A DNA stretch of 64,000 bases, taken from assembly GCA_028288485.1 (NCBI GenBank), contig JAQBNO010000156.1, positions 1 to 64,000 of the forward strand. Reading direction: 5' to 3'. This DNA comes from Segetibacter sp. GTDB lineage: Bacteria > Bacteroidota > Bacteroidia > Chitinophagales > Chitinophagaceae. Positions 8,150-18,039 of this stretch are shown piece by piece. Within the stretch, counting starts at the first letter, position 1. Each line of letters opens with the position of its first letter. The notes beneath the pieces were generated by a model. That model was not told the origin of the DNA and made no database searches. It saw only the letters and a program-made list of their open reading frames with translations. Both the position numbers and the translations under genes were made by a program.

Positions 8150-9910
8150 TTGAACTCCCTTCTTTCTATACAAAACCTCTCAGTAAGTTTTACAAGTGAC
8201 GGACAAACTTCCAGTGCTGTTAAAGATGTTTCTGTTGATATTGACAAAGGAGAAATTGTTGCCATAGTTGGGGAATCAGGATCTGGTAAATCGGTAACGT
8301 CTTTATCAATACTTCAATTGCTTCCTTCGCCGCCGGCAGAATACAACACCGGTGAAATATGGTTTACCGATAAAAAGGGCGAGCGTACAAACCTTTTAAA
8401 GGTATCAGCAAGTTATCTTAGAACGATTCGTGGAAATGAAATTTCTATGATTTTCCAGGAGCCAATGACTTCATTAAATCCTGTTCATACCTGTGGTAAC
8501 CAGGTGATGGAGGCTATTGTGCTTCACCAGGAAGTAACAAAGGAACAGGCTAAAGAACGAACCATTGCTTTATTTGAAAGTGTTCAACTTCCCAATCCTC
8601 GGCTGATGTATAACCGCTATCCGCACCAGTTGAGTGGCGGACAAAAGCAGCGGGTTATGATTGCAATGGCAATGAGTTGCAATCCATCGTTACTGATATG
8701 CGATGAACCTACTACCGCTCTTGATGTAACTGTTCAGAAAACTATCCTGCAATTGATCAAAAACCTGCAGCAGCAAAATAACATGGGCGTAATATTCATC
8801 TCTCATGATTTGGGTGTTGTGGCTGAAATTGCTGATAAAGTAATTGTGATGTATAAGGGAACTATAGTTGAAAGCGGAGTTCCTGAAGAAATCTATAACA
8901 ACGCAAAACATCCCTACACGAAAGCTTTACTTGCCTGCCGACCTGCATTACATGTTAAGGGTGAAAGACTTCCGGTCGTTAAGGATTTTATGGATGCAAA
9001 ACTCACCAACATTCATGATAAGATCGTGGTTGGAAACAGTGGCGAAGTCATGGAAGCTGCCGGTAAAAATGCAATAGTCCCGACTGATGGATTAATAAGC
9101 CCACAACCAATACTTGAAGTTGAAAGTCTGAAAGTTTGGTTTCCTGCTACAAGAAAATTGTTTGGTCCACCAACAACATTTATAAAGGCGGTCGACGGTG
9201 TAAGCTTTACCTTATTTGAAGGCGAAACCATTGGGCTTGTTGGCGAGTCGGGTTGTGGAAAAAGCACATTAGGCAGAAGTGTTTTGCACTTAATACAGCC
9301 TACATCGGGAAGCATTTATTTTAAAGGAAAAGATCTTGCAAAAGTTTCAAAAGAGGAAATGCGAAGTATGCGGAAAGATATGCAGATCATTTTCCAGGAT
9401 CCCTACTCCTCGTTAAACCCAAGGATGAAGGTTGGGGAGGCAATAGGCGAACCTTTACGGGTTCACGGCCTGGCCAGGAATAATAAAGAGAAAAAGGAGA
9501 AGGTAATTGAATTACTTGAAAAGGTACAATTAGGTGCGGAACATTATCAACGTTACCCCCATGAGTTCAGCGGTGGACAACGGCAAAGGATCGTTATTGC
9601 AAGAGCGCTGGCTCTTCGTCCTTCATTTGTTATTTGTGATGAAAGTGTTTCTGCACTTGATGTTAGTGTGCAGGCGCAGGTACTTAACCTGTTGAACGAT
9701 CTTAAAGCGGAATTTAAATTTACTTCCATCTTTATTTCTCACGACCTGTCGGTTGTTCGTTATATCAGCGACCGGATAATGGTAATGAATAAAGGAAAAA
9801 TAGAAGAAACAGGGAATGCGGAGGACATTTACTTACGGCCCCAGTCGGCGTACACGCAAAAACTAATAGAAAGCATACCAAAAGGTATTGTGGAAACCCC
9901 AAACATCTAA
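8150..9910 (+). CDS. Peptide-type ABC transporter, fused twin ATP-binding protein
   Basis: 586 residues with two complete nucleotide-binding domains in one chain, like DppD fused to DppF (YejF/GsiA layout). Domain 1: Walker A GESGSGKS (41-48), signature LSGGQ (161), Walker B LLICDEP (181). Domain 2: Walker A GESGCGKS (365-372), signature FSGGQ (473), Walker B VICDES (493), with Ser in place of the usual Pro. Each half ends in the oligopeptide-family tail ([16 protein letters not shown]). It energises import of peptides or similar solutes at the inner membrane. No permease or binding-protein gene is adjacent, so its partners are elsewhere. The only usable start is a TTG at 8150. Confidence 0.92.
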   Translation: MNSLLSIQNLSVSFTSDGQTSSAVKDVSVDIDKGEIVAIVGESGSGKSVTSLSILQLLPSPPAEYNTGEIWFTDKKGERTNLLKVSASYLRTIRGNEISMIFQEPMTSLNPVHTCGNQVMEAIVLHQEVTKEQAKERTIALFESVQLPNPRLMYNRYPHQLSGGQKQRVMIAMAMSCNPSLLICDEPTTALDVTVQKTILQLIKNLQQQNNMGVIFISHDLGVVAEIADKVIVMYKGTIVESGVPEEIYNNAKHPYTKALLACRPALHVKGERLPVVKDFMDAKLTNIHDKIVVGNSGEVMEAAGKNAIVPTDGLISPQPILEVESLKVWFPATRKLFGPPTTFIKAVDGVSFTLFEGETIGLVGESGCGKSTLGRSVLHLIQPTSGSIYFKGKDLAKVSKEEMRSMRKDMQIIFQDPYSSLNPRMKVGEAIGEPLRVHGLARNNKEKKEKVIELLEKVQLGAEHYQRYPHEFSGGQRQRIVIARALALRPSFVICDESVSALDVSVQAQVLNLLNDLKAEFKFTSIFISHDLSVVRYISDRIMVMNKGKIEETGNAEDIYLRPQSAYTQKLIESIPKGIVETPNI

Positions 9911-9920
9911 AGGGGCTTTT
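9897..9920 (+). repeat. CCCCAAAnnnCTAAAGGGGCTTTT repeat over the ABC gene stop
   Basis: A copy of the CCCCAAACCCCTAAAGGGG family overlaps the last four codons and stop of the ABC gene, so the repeat supplies the C-terminal residues TPNI. Confidence 0.65.
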
Positions 9921-9940
9921 GAATGTTGGAAAAAATTTTG

Positions 9941-9973
9941 CTGATTTTTTTGTTGCTGTACAAATGTCGTACG
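9941..9973 (+). repeat. Degenerate repeat end shared with 54201-54230
   Basis: CTGATTTTTTTGTTGCTGTACAAATGT resembles the sequence at 54199-54225 (TGATTTTTTTGTTACGGTACAAGTGT). It looks like a worn copy of dispersed-element ends. Confidence 0.4.
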
Positions 9974-10049
9974 GAGGGGCGGATGACGACTTCATAAAGA
10001 CAGACGCGGGCACAAAAAAAGGATTTAAGAAACGCTGCTCACCAGTAAA

Positions 10050-10244
10050 CTATTGAACCTTTCTAACGTTGATCGCAGTTTTTCCTTTTCTTCCCTCGGC
10101 GATATCAAAAGATACTTTATCCTCATCTTTAATTTCATCGACCAGCCCCGTTACATGCACAAAAACCTCTTCATTCGTGTCGTCCACTTTTATAAATCCA
10201 AATCCCTTTGTAACATTAAAAAACTTTACTTTTCCTGTATTCAT
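10050..10244 (-). CDS. Cold-shock domain protein (CspA family)
   Basis: 64 residues, one cold-shock domain. The RNA-binding motifs are KGFGFIKV (RNP1, residues 13-20) and VFVHVTGL (RNP2, 27-34). It should bind single-stranded RNA or DNA and act as an RNA chaperone in the cytoplasm. At 64 residues it is slightly short of the usual 66-70 but complete, ending INVRKVQ. It has no operon partner: the next gene on the same strand ends 55 nt upstream of its start. Confidence 0.93.
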   Translation of the reverse strand: MNTGKVKFFNVTKGFGFIKVDDTNEEVFVHVTGLVDEIKDEDKVSFDIAEGRKGKTAINVRKVQ

Positions 10245-10298
10245 AATCGTTCTGTTTTATCAATGAATTATAGCAGACCTGGATTGAAACAATACAAT

Positions 10299-13200
10299 TT
10301 AGTCTTCATAGCTATTGTTCGAAAAATCCGATGAAAACGCTTCTTCGTAAAAACGCCGCCCACTTTTACGTTGGCTAAAAACTAATCTTTTTACCTGTTC
10401 CTCGAATTGCGGAACTACGGGTTCATTTGGTTTCAGTTTCTTGTCTGTAAGTTTTACAAACTCATCGTTGGCACTTACTTCGCCCAGGTTCATTGGCTGC
10501 ATTCCGCTAATGCCGATTTTCCAGTCATCGTCCTTCTTAATCTTGTATTTAAAGAAATAGACATTTCCTTTAACGCCTTTCACAGCTAAAAGGCGTCTGG
10601 TTACCAGTTGGATATCTGCGAAATTTTTATAGCCCTTATTAGTAAGCAAGAGGCTTTTTGCAAGAACTGCCTGGTTTTTATACTTTACAGGAAACAAGTC
10701 CTCCCGGTTAATTTTTTGCAGTGTCAACAGTAAGTTCCCGCGGTGACGGTCTTGTGAAGCTATTGAAGCAATAAGACTGTCAGGAATTTTTTTATGGCCT
10801 GCTATCATTACGCTTGCAGCAGTAAGCTGTACACTTACATCTTTTAGCTGCAAAAGTTTTGCAAAGTACTTAGGCACAGCACTGAACTTATCATAAAAGG
10901 GAATGAGTAAAGCCGCGTAGTCGTGCAGGGTGCTGCCTGGCGAACTCCTCGATCCATTATCGTAAATGCTTTTGTATTCCACGTCGTCGTCGTTGTCGGT
11001 CGCGTCGTCACTTTTATCTCTTCCAAGCTGTTTCTCCTCCTTATTTTGTTGTTTCTTCAATTCAATTTTTGCATCAAAGTACAGCTTGCTAAAATAACTT
11101 TCATAGTCTTCCGCCTTAAGGCAGCCGCTGTCGACCATTGTTTTAATGAGGTCGTTAATGTAAGGTTTATAATCTTCTAACGACGCCAGCTGAAGAATTT
11201 CAGGAAAAAGCGTTTTCGCCAATTTTAATGAATCGGTAAACTGGTTAAACATGCGGCTGTATTCGTACGAATCGTTGAAGATGGGCGGATCCTGCACCAG
11301 CAGTTCCTTTAATAAGATATAGGCCGATTTGGTTTGCAGTCGTGCCAAAGCACCTAAAACAGGATTTTGAAAGTAACTGGTATCGGAAGTTTTATCATAA
11401 AGATCTTTCAAAATCGCTACCAGCTTTTCGTGCCCCGAGCTATCCTTAATGTATCCAAGTTCGGTAATGAATTTACTTTTAATATCAAAGTAGTCCTTAT
11501 CGCTAAATTTGAGGTTATTAATCGAAGCAATTATTCTTTTAATGCCATCCTTTCCAAAATGAATGCTGGGGATTGCCTGGTTAGCCTGCCTGGTAACAAC
11601 TGAATCTTTACTATGATAATCTGTAAAAAATACTTCCATTTTATTTTCAAAAACAGAAGGCCCGGCATTTTTATCAAACGGTTTTGCAGTAGTAAAAAAT
11701 GTTTTAATAAACTCACTTTCAACAGCAGAGGTGTCTGTAATAGTCGAGAATTTATACAGGTTATTGCCTTTTAAATAATACGTCGCTTTTATACAACGCG
11801 ACGAATTTGAATCGGTCAAAACAACATTGTAGCCGCATAATGAGTCATTGACCTTAAAGAATTTTTTCTTCCTGAAGATGAAATCTTTTTTAAGCTCATT
11901 TTCGTCCAGCTTGTCCTTCCAAAACCGGGCAGAGTCACGACTGTAATAATACTTAGGGAAATTTTGAACGGTTACCAAAATGCTTTCACCGGTAGAATCG
12001 CTTTTAAAGATGCCGGTTTTATTTTTCGGCCAGTTTGAATAACTGGCCTCAGAATTCAATAACCCTTCATTTCCCGCTTTTTCCATCCATGATCTTAAAA
12101 CAGTATCAACGTTCGGTTTTACAGAAGTGACAACTTCCATTTTTAAAGCAGAGTCAATATACTTTACAGGAGTTGAATATTTGTAAGGAGTAAATTGAAA
12201 AGAATTGAAAAAAGCCCGGATGTTTTTCTTGTTATCCTTACTTCGTACTGCCAACAAATAATAATGCGGCCCTTTAATAAAGGCTTTACAGTTTATATAA
12301 CCGCCATCTTTTAACGAAAACCTGAACTTTAAAAAAGGAACATCATGCTCAGTTCCCAGTACCCTGCTTAATTGCTTATTTATGATTTCGGAGCTTTTGA
12401 AACTTTCTTCGATTAACGACAGGTCAAAAGTATCTTCTTCTATGAAGTTGAAGTTGTACAAGCTTTTTTTCCAGATCATGTAAGCATTGCCATTGTTGTT
12501 GTCGATCGACTCAAACTCCCATCTGTCACTCCCGTCGGGCGTGTTTTTATTAAACGCTTCATTGATATTACTCGGCAGTTTTACTTTAAAGCCTCCTTGC
12601 TTTGGTTCATATACCGTAGTGGTATTTGTAACGCGGGGCTTAATTTTAATAGAATTAAAGAATGCATCGGCTTCTTTTCCGTCGATGTAAGTATCATTAC
12701 CGCTCATCTTAAATACCAGCACCTCAAAAGGAGTAACTATTATCTGGTATCGTTGTAAATCGCCTCTGCGGGTGCGGTTAGTTATATCAAAGCCCGAATA
12801 TCCCTGTTTTGAGATCACCGTCTTTTTTAAAATTTTCCCGGGAATATTTTCATATAACAAGCTGTCTACTTTAGCAAAAACAATCTTTTCATTATGGCCA
12901 AGCATTCCTGCGTGTGTGCGTACGCGTGTCAGCATATAATAAGAGCCGTTGTTCATGTCGGCATATTGCCAGCTTTCGTTTCCTTTTGCGTCTTCTCTTT
13001 TGTATAACTTCCCGGGAAGTTGAAGCTGGAGCATTCCGTCCTGTGTTGTTTGAGGATGGAAAACCACTGGTACCCTCAACTTGTCTATTTCATCTTTTTG
13101 TGCAGCATCACGGTCTTGCATGAAAATTGGCCGCAGGTAATAGCCCTTTTTACGCAGTAGTTCTATTACACCTCTTGGCCCTGGCAAATGCGCTGCACCT

Positions 13201-14003
13201 ACTCCTACAAACAAGCTATATTTCTTTAAAATAGTATCAATTGAATTTGCCTGGATCTCGTTCCTGAGATATAAAAATTTTTCAGAAAAGGCGGTTGACA
13301 TGCTGGTAATGCTCTGCAACGAGTCCATTAAGTCGAGGTCGCCGTTCCGGTAAGCCTGTTGAATTTTCTTTTGTATGTCGTAAAAAGATTCGCCATCAGA
13401 ATCAGACCTCCTTTTACTTTTATCTTTGGCCATATCGTGGTAAGCCTCCATCATCAGCCGCTCCGACTCCATATAGTTTTCTACGCCGGCAGGTTTGTTA
13501 CCCAATTTGCGGCCTGTTTGATATATGTACAGGTCCAGGTAAGTGTTTTCCTCGAAGTCGGCGGTTGACTGGTACGACCGGTAGAGTAAGTTGTTCACTA
13601 CGGTAGGTTCCTCGGTTAATGCTCTCCGGATGTCGTCTTCATACCTTCCCAGCTGAAAAGAACTTTCCTTTAAAAAATCATTCATTTTCCCCAGCGAAAA
13701 GCGGGTAAGATTTATCTGGGCTTTTTGTAAACGGAACATTTCATCCTGCCAGATCTCCGGATTTAATTCCAGTGCCACCGCATCGGTATTGCGCATAGCA
13801 TAATAAAACGAATCGCTTAAGTGAAACACCATCTTGCTGCTTACGTGCATCGTGCCGAAGAGGTAGGAAGGTTTTTTCAGGCCCTTGCCTGTTATTTCCC
13901 AAAATAAGCTTGGATATTTTTTTACAGCAGCTTTCTTTTGAGCATTTGCCGGAGAAAAAATAAGTGCGGAAAGTAAAAGAGGTAAAAGTAGAAATCTTGG
14001 CAT
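10299..14003 (-). CDS. Very large TraB/GumN-type protein with three internal repeats
   Basis: 1234 residues from the ATG at 14003 (a TTG one codon upstream is less likely). A signal peptide (cleavage near SPANAQ) is followed by a TraB/GumN domain at about 30-305, with the hallmark YLFGTMHV near the start and FVGVGAAHLPG near the end. Ordinary GumN proteins stop there. This one continues with three divergent copies of a beta-rich domain (about 320-455, 465-610, 640-800), each starting with a GxxxLQLP/GFKVKLP-like strand and ending in an AFFNSIKI / AFFNSFQF / FFTTAKPF strand. A long helical region (about 815-1235) resembling HEAT-type repeats follows. It is probably periplasmic. The family's function is unsettled; metal-dependent proteolysis has been proposed for TraB-type domains. 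Confidence 0.8.
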   Translation of the reverse strand: MPRFLLLPLLLSALIFSPANAQKKAAVKKYPSLFWEITGKGLKKPSYLFGTMHVSSKMVFHLSDSFYYAMRNTDAVALELNPEIWQDEMFRLQKAQINLTRFSLGKMNDFLKESSFQLGRYEDDIRRALTEEPTVVNNLLYRSYQSTADFEENTYLDLYIYQTGRKLGNKPAGVENYMESERLMMEAYHDMAKDKSKRRSDSDGESFYDIQKKIQQAYRNGDLDLMDSLQSITSMSTAFSEKFLYLRNEIQANSIDTILKKYSLFVGVGAAHLPGPRGVIELLRKKGYYLRPIFMQDRDAAQKDEIDKLRVPVVFHPQTTQDGMLQLQLPGKLYKREDAKGNESWQYADMNNGSYYMLTRVRTHAGMLGHNEKIVFAKVDSLLYENIPGKILKKTVISKQGYSGFDITNRTRRGDLQRYQIIVTPFEVLVFKMSGNDTYIDGKEADAFFNSIKIKPRVTNTTTVYEPKQGGFKVKLPSNINEAFNKNTPDGSDRWEFESIDNNNGNAYMIWKKSLYNFNFIEEDTFDLSLIEESFKSSEIINKQLSRVLGTEHDVPFLKFRFSLKDGGYINCKAFIKGPHYYLLAVRSKDNKKNIRAFFNSFQFTPYKYSTPVKYIDSALKMEVVTSVKPNVDTVLRSWMEKAGNEGLLNSEASYSNWPKNKTGIFKSDSTGESILVTVQNFPKYYYSRDSARFWKDKLDENELKKDFIFRKKKFFKVNDSLCGYNVVLTDSNSSRCIKATYYLKGNNLYKFSTITDTSAVESEFIKTFFTTAKPFDKNAGPSVFENKMEVFFTDYHSKDSVVTRQANQAIPSIHFGKDGIKRIIASINNLKFSDKDYFDIKSKFITELGYIKDSSGHEKLVAILKDLYDKTSDTSYFQNPVLGALARLQTKSAYILLKELLVQDPPIFNDSYEYSRMFNQFTDSLKLAKTLFPEILQLASLEDYKPYINDLIKTMVDSGCLKAEDYESYFSKLYFDAKIELKKQQNKEEKQLGRDKSDDATDNDDDVEYKSIYDNGSRSSPGSTLHDYAALLIPFYDKFSAVPKYFAKLLQLKDVSVQLTAASVMIAGHKKIPDSLIASIASQDRHRGNLLLTLQKINREDLFPVKYKNQAVLAKSLLLTNKGYKNFADIQLVTRRLLAVKGVKGNVYFFKYKIKKDDDWKIGISGMQPMNLGEVSANDEFVKLTDKKLKPNEPVVPQFEEQVKRLVFSQRKSGRRFYEEAFSSDFSNNSYED

Positions 14004-14255
14004 CAAAATCTTATGGTAATAATAGTTACTTGAAGGTATTAAATTTCCTTGGGAAAATGAATTTTATCGAGGGGTAAGAAAGGGAACGCTGCTAAAAATA
14101 ATAATTTTTTCACATACCCCGCAGAAAAAATAAACGCAGTGACCGAAAGTAATGTGCATCCTAAAAAGTTATTAAATCTCATCATATGTTTTGTCTTAAA
14201 TTTGCCCCCTTTACACTCATGCCGTAACATGACACTAGTCCCCGGAAGTTCGGGA

Positions 14256-14275
14256 TACAAGTGTGCGACGTTGAC
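14256..14275 (+). repeat. Partial dispersed element, variant A
   Basis: TACAAGTGTGCGACGTTGAC matches the left end of the element, but only the left half is preserved, 19 nt before the queA start codon. Confidence 0.55.
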
Positions 14276-14293
14276 AAAACTTATCAATAGCAC

Positions 14294-15343
14294 ATGAAAT
14301 TAACTCAGTTTACATTCGATCTCCCGCTAAACCTTATCGCTCAACACCCTGCAAAGAAAAGAGAAGACAGCCGCATGATGGTCGTTCACCGCAAAACCGG
14401 CCAGATAGAAAATAAACATTTCCGCGACATACTTGAATACTTTGATGATAAGGATGTATTTGCCGTTAATAACACAAAAGTTTTCCCGGCCCGGATGTAC
14501 GGAAGAAAAGAGAAAACCGGTGCTAAAATAGAAGTTTTCCTGCTGCATGAATTGAACAAACCAAATCGTTTGTGGGATGTTATCGTTGATCCTGCCAGAA
14601 AAATCCGCGTAGGTAATAAATTGTACTTCGGTGATGCCGATGAATTAGTTGCTGAAGTAATTGACAATACCACCAGTCGCGGACGTACCATCCGTTTTTT
14701 ATGGGAAGGTTCGGAGGAAAGTTTTAAAGCCCGACTGGCAGCGCTCGGCGAAACTCCTTTGCCCAGGTATATTAAACGCAACCCCGACGACGAAGACCGC
14801 GAAAGGTATCAAACAGTTTATGCAAAACATGAAGGGGCTGTGGCTGCTCCTTCGGCTGGTCTTCATTTTAGTAAAGAGCTTATAAAACGTTGCGAAATAA
14901 AGGGGATTCGTTTTGCCGAAATTACGCTTCATACCGGCCTCGGAACTTTTCGGCCTATTGAAGTAGAAGATCTGACCAAGCACAAAATGGATGCAGAATA
15001 TTTCAACATCGACGATTTTGCCTGTAAGATTGTAAATAAGGCTAAGGAAGGCGGTAACCGCATTTGTTCAATAGGAACAACCACCATGCGTGCTCTCGAA
15101 ACAAGTTTTACCGCCCAGAAATTGTTGAAGCCAAATGAAGGATGGACCACTACTTTCATTCATCCACCGCACGAGTTTAATGTTGCCGATTCTCTTGTTA
15201 CTAACTTTCACCTGCCTAAAACCGGTTTGTTTATTATGACCTGTGCTTTTGCCGGTTACAATCTTGCTATGGAAGCTTATAAAAGAGCAATAAAGGACAA
15301 ATACCGGTTCTTCAGCTATGGCGATGCGATGCTGATTTTGTAG
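14294..15343 (+). CDS. queA: S-adenosylmethionine:tRNA ribosyltransferase-isomerase
   Basis: 349 residues. Transfers and isomerises the ribosyl part of SAM onto 7-aminomethyl-7-deazaguanine in tRNA, giving epoxyqueuosine at position 34 of GUN-anticodon tRNAs. Whole-length match: the start [20 protein letters not shown], the central [23 protein letters not shown], and the closing [17 protein letters not shown]. It begins 19 nt after a partial dispersed repeat and stands alone; other queuosine genes are not in the window. Confidence 0.96.
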   Translation: MKLTQFTFDLPLNLIAQHPAKKREDSRMMVVHRKTGQIENKHFRDILEYFDDKDVFAVNNTKVFPARMYGRKEKTGAKIEVFLLHELNKPNRLWDVIVDPARKIRVGNKLYFGDADELVAEVIDNTTSRGRTIRFLWEGSEESFKARLAALGETPLPRYIKRNPDDEDRERYQTVYAKHEGAVAAPSAGLHFSKELIKRCEIKGIRFAEITLHTGLGTFRPIEVEDLTKHKMDAEYFNIDDFACKIVNKAKEGGNRICSIGTTTMRALETSFTAQKLLKPNEGWTTTFIHPPHEFNVADSLVTNFHLPKTGLFIMTCAFAGYNLAMEAYKRAIKDKYRFFSYGDAMLIL

Positions 15344-15403
15344 TGTGAAAAATGAACGAATACCAATCGAACTTCATTTTATGGACTCTTTTTTATTCGA
15401 GTT

Positions 15404-15463
15404 AATTTTTATGAACCCGGCGTAAAATCACTATTAAAGTTCTGTTGCGTCGCACTCTTGTAC
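15404..15463 (-). repeat. Dispersed 60-bp element, variant A
   Basis: The reverse complement starts GTACAAGAGTGCGACGCAAC, passes through TTTAATAGTGA and ends near GCCGGGTTCATAAAAA. It sits between queA and a methyltransferase gene. Confidence 0.75.
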
Positions 15464-15555
15464 TTTTCCTTTTGTTTCGACTTTTAACACCGCCTATAAT
15501 TTGTCTGCAGCGTGTTTCAAGTGCTTTCATTTTTTATTCATAAAAACCAATATAA

Positions 15556-16245
15556 ATGGCTGATGTTCTCGGACAAGCAATTTACGACTTCTATCATAAC
15601 CTGCCATTGGGTAAATTGTGGATCCATAATAAATACGGACCCCGGGAAGAAATGCCGGTAAACGTTTATTTTCGAGAGCCGGAAGAGATGCCGGATCTCG
15701 AATTAGTTGCATTGCAAAACTGCCGCGGCAAAATTTTGGACATAGGTGCAGGTGCAGGAAGTCATGTCTTAGCACTCCAGGCAAAAGATGCCGATGTTAC
15801 TGCACTTGAAATATCACCTAAAGCCTGCGTGGTGATGGAACAGCGCGGAGTAAATAAAATTGTTCAACAAGATATTTTTATGTTTGAAGGAGACCGGTTT
15901 GACACCTTATTATTATTGATGAACGGAATCGGCCTTACGGGAAACATCGCAACACTAAAACAGTTTCTGCAACACGCGAATAAACTATTGAAGCCGTCAG
16001 GCCAGTTGATCTTCGATTCCTCTGATGTTGCTTACTTGTATAACGGAAGCATACCCGGCATGGATCATTACTACGGTGAAATATTGTACAGGTATGAATA
16101 CAAGAAACAAAAAACCGGATGGTTCAACTGGCTATACATCGATGCAAAAACGCTTACAGAAACAGCAGCCAGCGAAGGGTGGAAAACAGAAATTTTAGGT
16201 AAAGATGAAGATGATCAATACCTGGCAAGACTGGTTTTGAAGTGA
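15556..16245 (+). CDS. Class I SAM-dependent methyltransferase
   Basis: 229 residues. Motif I ILDIGAGAGSHVLALQ (about 56-71) is the SAM-binding glycine loop, with an acidic residue at the end of strand 2 (VTALEIS) and the post-motif segment RFDTLLLLMNGIG in the motif IV position. The N-terminal 50 residues are an added cap. The substrate cannot be told; related Bacteroidota proteins are annotated only as methyltransferases. No partner gene is adjacent, and a repeat-filled gap follows. Confidence 0.85.
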   Translation: MADVLGQAIYDFYHNLPLGKLWIHNKYGPREEMPVNVYFREPEEMPDLELVALQNCRGKILDIGAGAGSHVLALQAKDADVTALEISPKACVVMEQRGVNKIVQQDIFMFEGDRFDTLLLLMNGIGLTGNIATLKQFLQHANKLLKPSGQLIFDSSDVAYLYNGSIPGMDHYYGEILYRYEYKKQKTGWFNWLYIDAKTLTETAASEGWKTEILGKDEDDQYLARLVLK

Positions 16246-16279
16246 TGATTTCTTACTGTTTCACGCTTATTCTTTAGCA

Positions 16280-16390
16280 CATCTTGGCGAACTTTGCGGA
16301 ACCTTTGCGATCTTTGCAACCTGATTCTATTGCAATTAAAGGGGCCGCAAAGAACGCTAAGAAAATCGCAAAGAGACGCAAAGATGCGAG
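16280..16390. repeat. CTTTGCG/GCAAAG facing repeat
   Basis: A run with the pattern GAACTTTGCGGAACCTTTGCG is followed 40 nt later by its approximate inverse (GCAAAGAACGCTAAG, then CGCAAAGAGACGCAAAG). The 16246-16578 gap otherwise holds only a dispersed element and a terminator. Confidence 0.6.
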
Positions 16391-16470
16391 GATGGTTTGC
16401 CGATAAACGTACTACGACCCTGGGGTTTGCTCACGGTAAACGGCTTCGGTCAGTTCAACAAATAATTAAG

Positions 16471-16530
16471 AAGTTGAACTGAGCGTAGCAAGGATGACGC
16501 CCTGAAATACAAATGCTCGTTTCCAAAAAC
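16471..16530 (+). repeat. Dispersed element, variant C (different left half)
   Basis: AAGTTGAACTGAGCGTAGCA replaces the usual left half, followed by AGGATGACGCC and a right end AAATGCTCGTTTCCAAAAAC. An inverted CAGTTCAAC lies just before it at 16450. Confidence 0.6.
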
Positions 16531-16557
16531 AAAAAAGCACAGGAAAACCCGTGCTTT
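16531..16557 (-). terminator. Rho-independent terminator of lysC
   Basis: On the minus strand AAAGCACGGG, loop TTTT, CCTGTGCTTTTTT forms a stem followed by a T-run, 22 nt past the lysC stop. Confidence 0.8.
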
Positions 16558-16578
16558 CTATTAAGTTTTTCTGATGTA

Positions 16579-17898
16579 TTATAATCCGAACAACCCTTTA
16601 TTTAAGACCTGTAATGTTTGCGTTTTATAGGCCGCAGGTATAAGTAAAGAAACGTTGTGCCTGCTTCCTCCATAACTAACCATGCGAACGGGAATGTTGT
16701 CGATTGAATCAAATAAACGCATCATTACTTGTGGAGTTTGCGCAATTTCATTACCTACCACCGATATGATCGTTTGATTTTCGTCGATCTCTACAGTACC
16801 GAACGCTTCAAGTTCCTGTAAAATATCTTCGAGGTTATCTTTGTTATCTATGGTGAGTGAAACTGCCACTTCGGAAGTGGTAATCATATCGATAGGCGTG
16901 CGATATTTCTCAAATACTTCGAAGATCTTGCGTAAGAAACCATAAGCAAGCAACATACGGCTGCTCTTAATTTTAATGGCCACAATGCCGTCTTTAGCAG
17001 CAACGGCTTTTACGCCAACACTTCCGGCTTCTTCCGTTATCAGTGTTCCGATAGCTTTCGGCTCCATTGTATTCAGCAGTTTGACAGGAATGTTAAACTG
17101 CTGCGCAGGCCAGATAGAAGCAGGATGTAAAATTTTTGCACCGAAGTAAGCCAGCTCGGCAGCTTCATCAAAACTCATTTGTTCAATAGCAACGGTTTTT
17201 TCTACCACCCTCGGATCGTTGTTGTGCATGCCGTCGATGTCAGTCCAGATTTCGCAAACGTTTGCAGTAATGGCAGCGGCTATCAGGGATGCGCTATAAT
17301 CACTTCCGCCGCGTTTAAGATTGTCTACTTCACCTTTGCTGTTGCGACAAATATATCCCTGGGTAATAAAGATCTTTTTGTCGTTGTGCGTTTTCAGCAA
17401 CTGCGAAAGTTTCACTTTAATATTGCCAATCAGCGGTTCTTCAAAAGCGTCGATCTGCATAAACTCAAGCGCCGGAAGTAATTCGTGATCTATACCGATT
17501 TCAGTAAGGTAAGCAGAAAATAATTTGGTGCTCATTAACTCGCCCTGTGCAAGAATGTCTTTGTTTAACGCCTCGCTGAAAGAAATCTTCAGGATAATAT
17601 TTAGAAATTCAAAGTGCTCACTAATTAGCTGTAAAGCTTTTTGCCTGGCCTCCTCCGTTTTTAATAACTCATTAATAAACTGTTTATAATGCGCCTCCAG
17701 CTTGTCAATCTTTTGCTTAGCAAGGTTACGGCTACTATCTGCCAAACTGTTACTGATGTCTACAAGAGAATTTGTTGTGCCGCTTAAGGCGCTTAGGACT
17801 ACAATCTTTCGTTCATCATCCCTCGTTACGAGATCAGCTACCTGGTACATTCTCTCCGGCTTACCCACACTTGTGCCGCCAAACTTCATTACTTTCAT
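16579..17898 (-). CDS. lysC: Aspartate kinase (monofunctional)
   Basis: 439 residues. Phosphorylates aspartate, the first step to lysine, threonine, methionine and the threonine used by IlvA. The start MKVMKFGGTSVGKPERM is the kinase's first strand; the frame runs 28 codons further upstream but that portion has no homology, so the ATG at 17898 is preferred. RGGSDYSASLIAAA and EIWTDIDGMHNNDPR mark the active site. Two ACT domains occupy about 300-439, the usual place for feedback control. No homoserine dehydrogenase domain is fused. The gene is divergent from the phosphatase gene, with a strong -7 box upstream. Confidence 0.94.
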   Translation of the reverse strand: MKVMKFGGTSVGKPERMYQVADLVTRDDERKIVVLSALSGTTNSLVDISNSLADSSRNLAKQKIDKLEAHYKQFINELLKTEEARQKALQLISEHFEFLNIILKISFSEALNKDILAQGELMSTKLFSAYLTEIGIDHELLPALEFMQIDAFEEPLIGNIKVKLSQLLKTHNDKKIFITQGYICRNSKGEVDNLKRGGSDYSASLIAAAITANVCEIWTDIDGMHNNDPRVVEKTVAIEQMSFDEAAELAYFGAKILHPASIWPAQQFNIPVKLLNTMEPKAIGTLITEEAGSVGVKAVAAKDGIVAIKIKSSRMLLAYGFLRKIFEVFEKYRTPIDMITTSEVAVSLTIDNKDNLEDILQELEAFGTVEIDENQTIISVVGNEIAQTPQVMMRLFDSIDNIPVRMVSYGGSRHNVSLLIPAAYKTQTLQVLNKGLFGL

Positions 17899-17922
17899 TG
17901 TCGCACTTTTTTTAAAGTTGTG

Positions 17923-17930
17923 CAAATATA
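17923..17930 (-). promoter_or_regulatory. -7 box candidate for lysC
   Basis: On the minus strand the sequence is TATATTTG, an exact TAnnTTTG Bacteroidota -7 element, 24 nt before the lysC ATG. A TTTTG lies only 14 nt upstream, closer than the usual 19. Confidence 0.4.
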
Positions 17931-18012
17931 ATTGTACCTGCATACAAAACAGAAAATGCTTAAGTAATAAGGTTTTGTTCATTATTTTAACCCGCCATCT
18001 TCTTCTTTAAAA

Positions 18013-18020
18013 TACATTTG
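18013..18020 (+). promoter_or_regulatory. -7 box candidate for the phosphatase gene
   Basis: TACATTTG matches TAnnTTTG, 19 nt before the start codon at 18040. No TTG is found at the -33 position, so support is partial. Confidence 0.35.
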
Positions 18021-18039
18021 CCAAAACCCCCATTTTAAA

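Noticed and set aside
14197-14204. TAAATTTG upstream of queA as a promoter
   Set aside because: It matches the -7 consensus, but there is no TTG near -33 and the leader would be long and cross a repeat; too weak to list.
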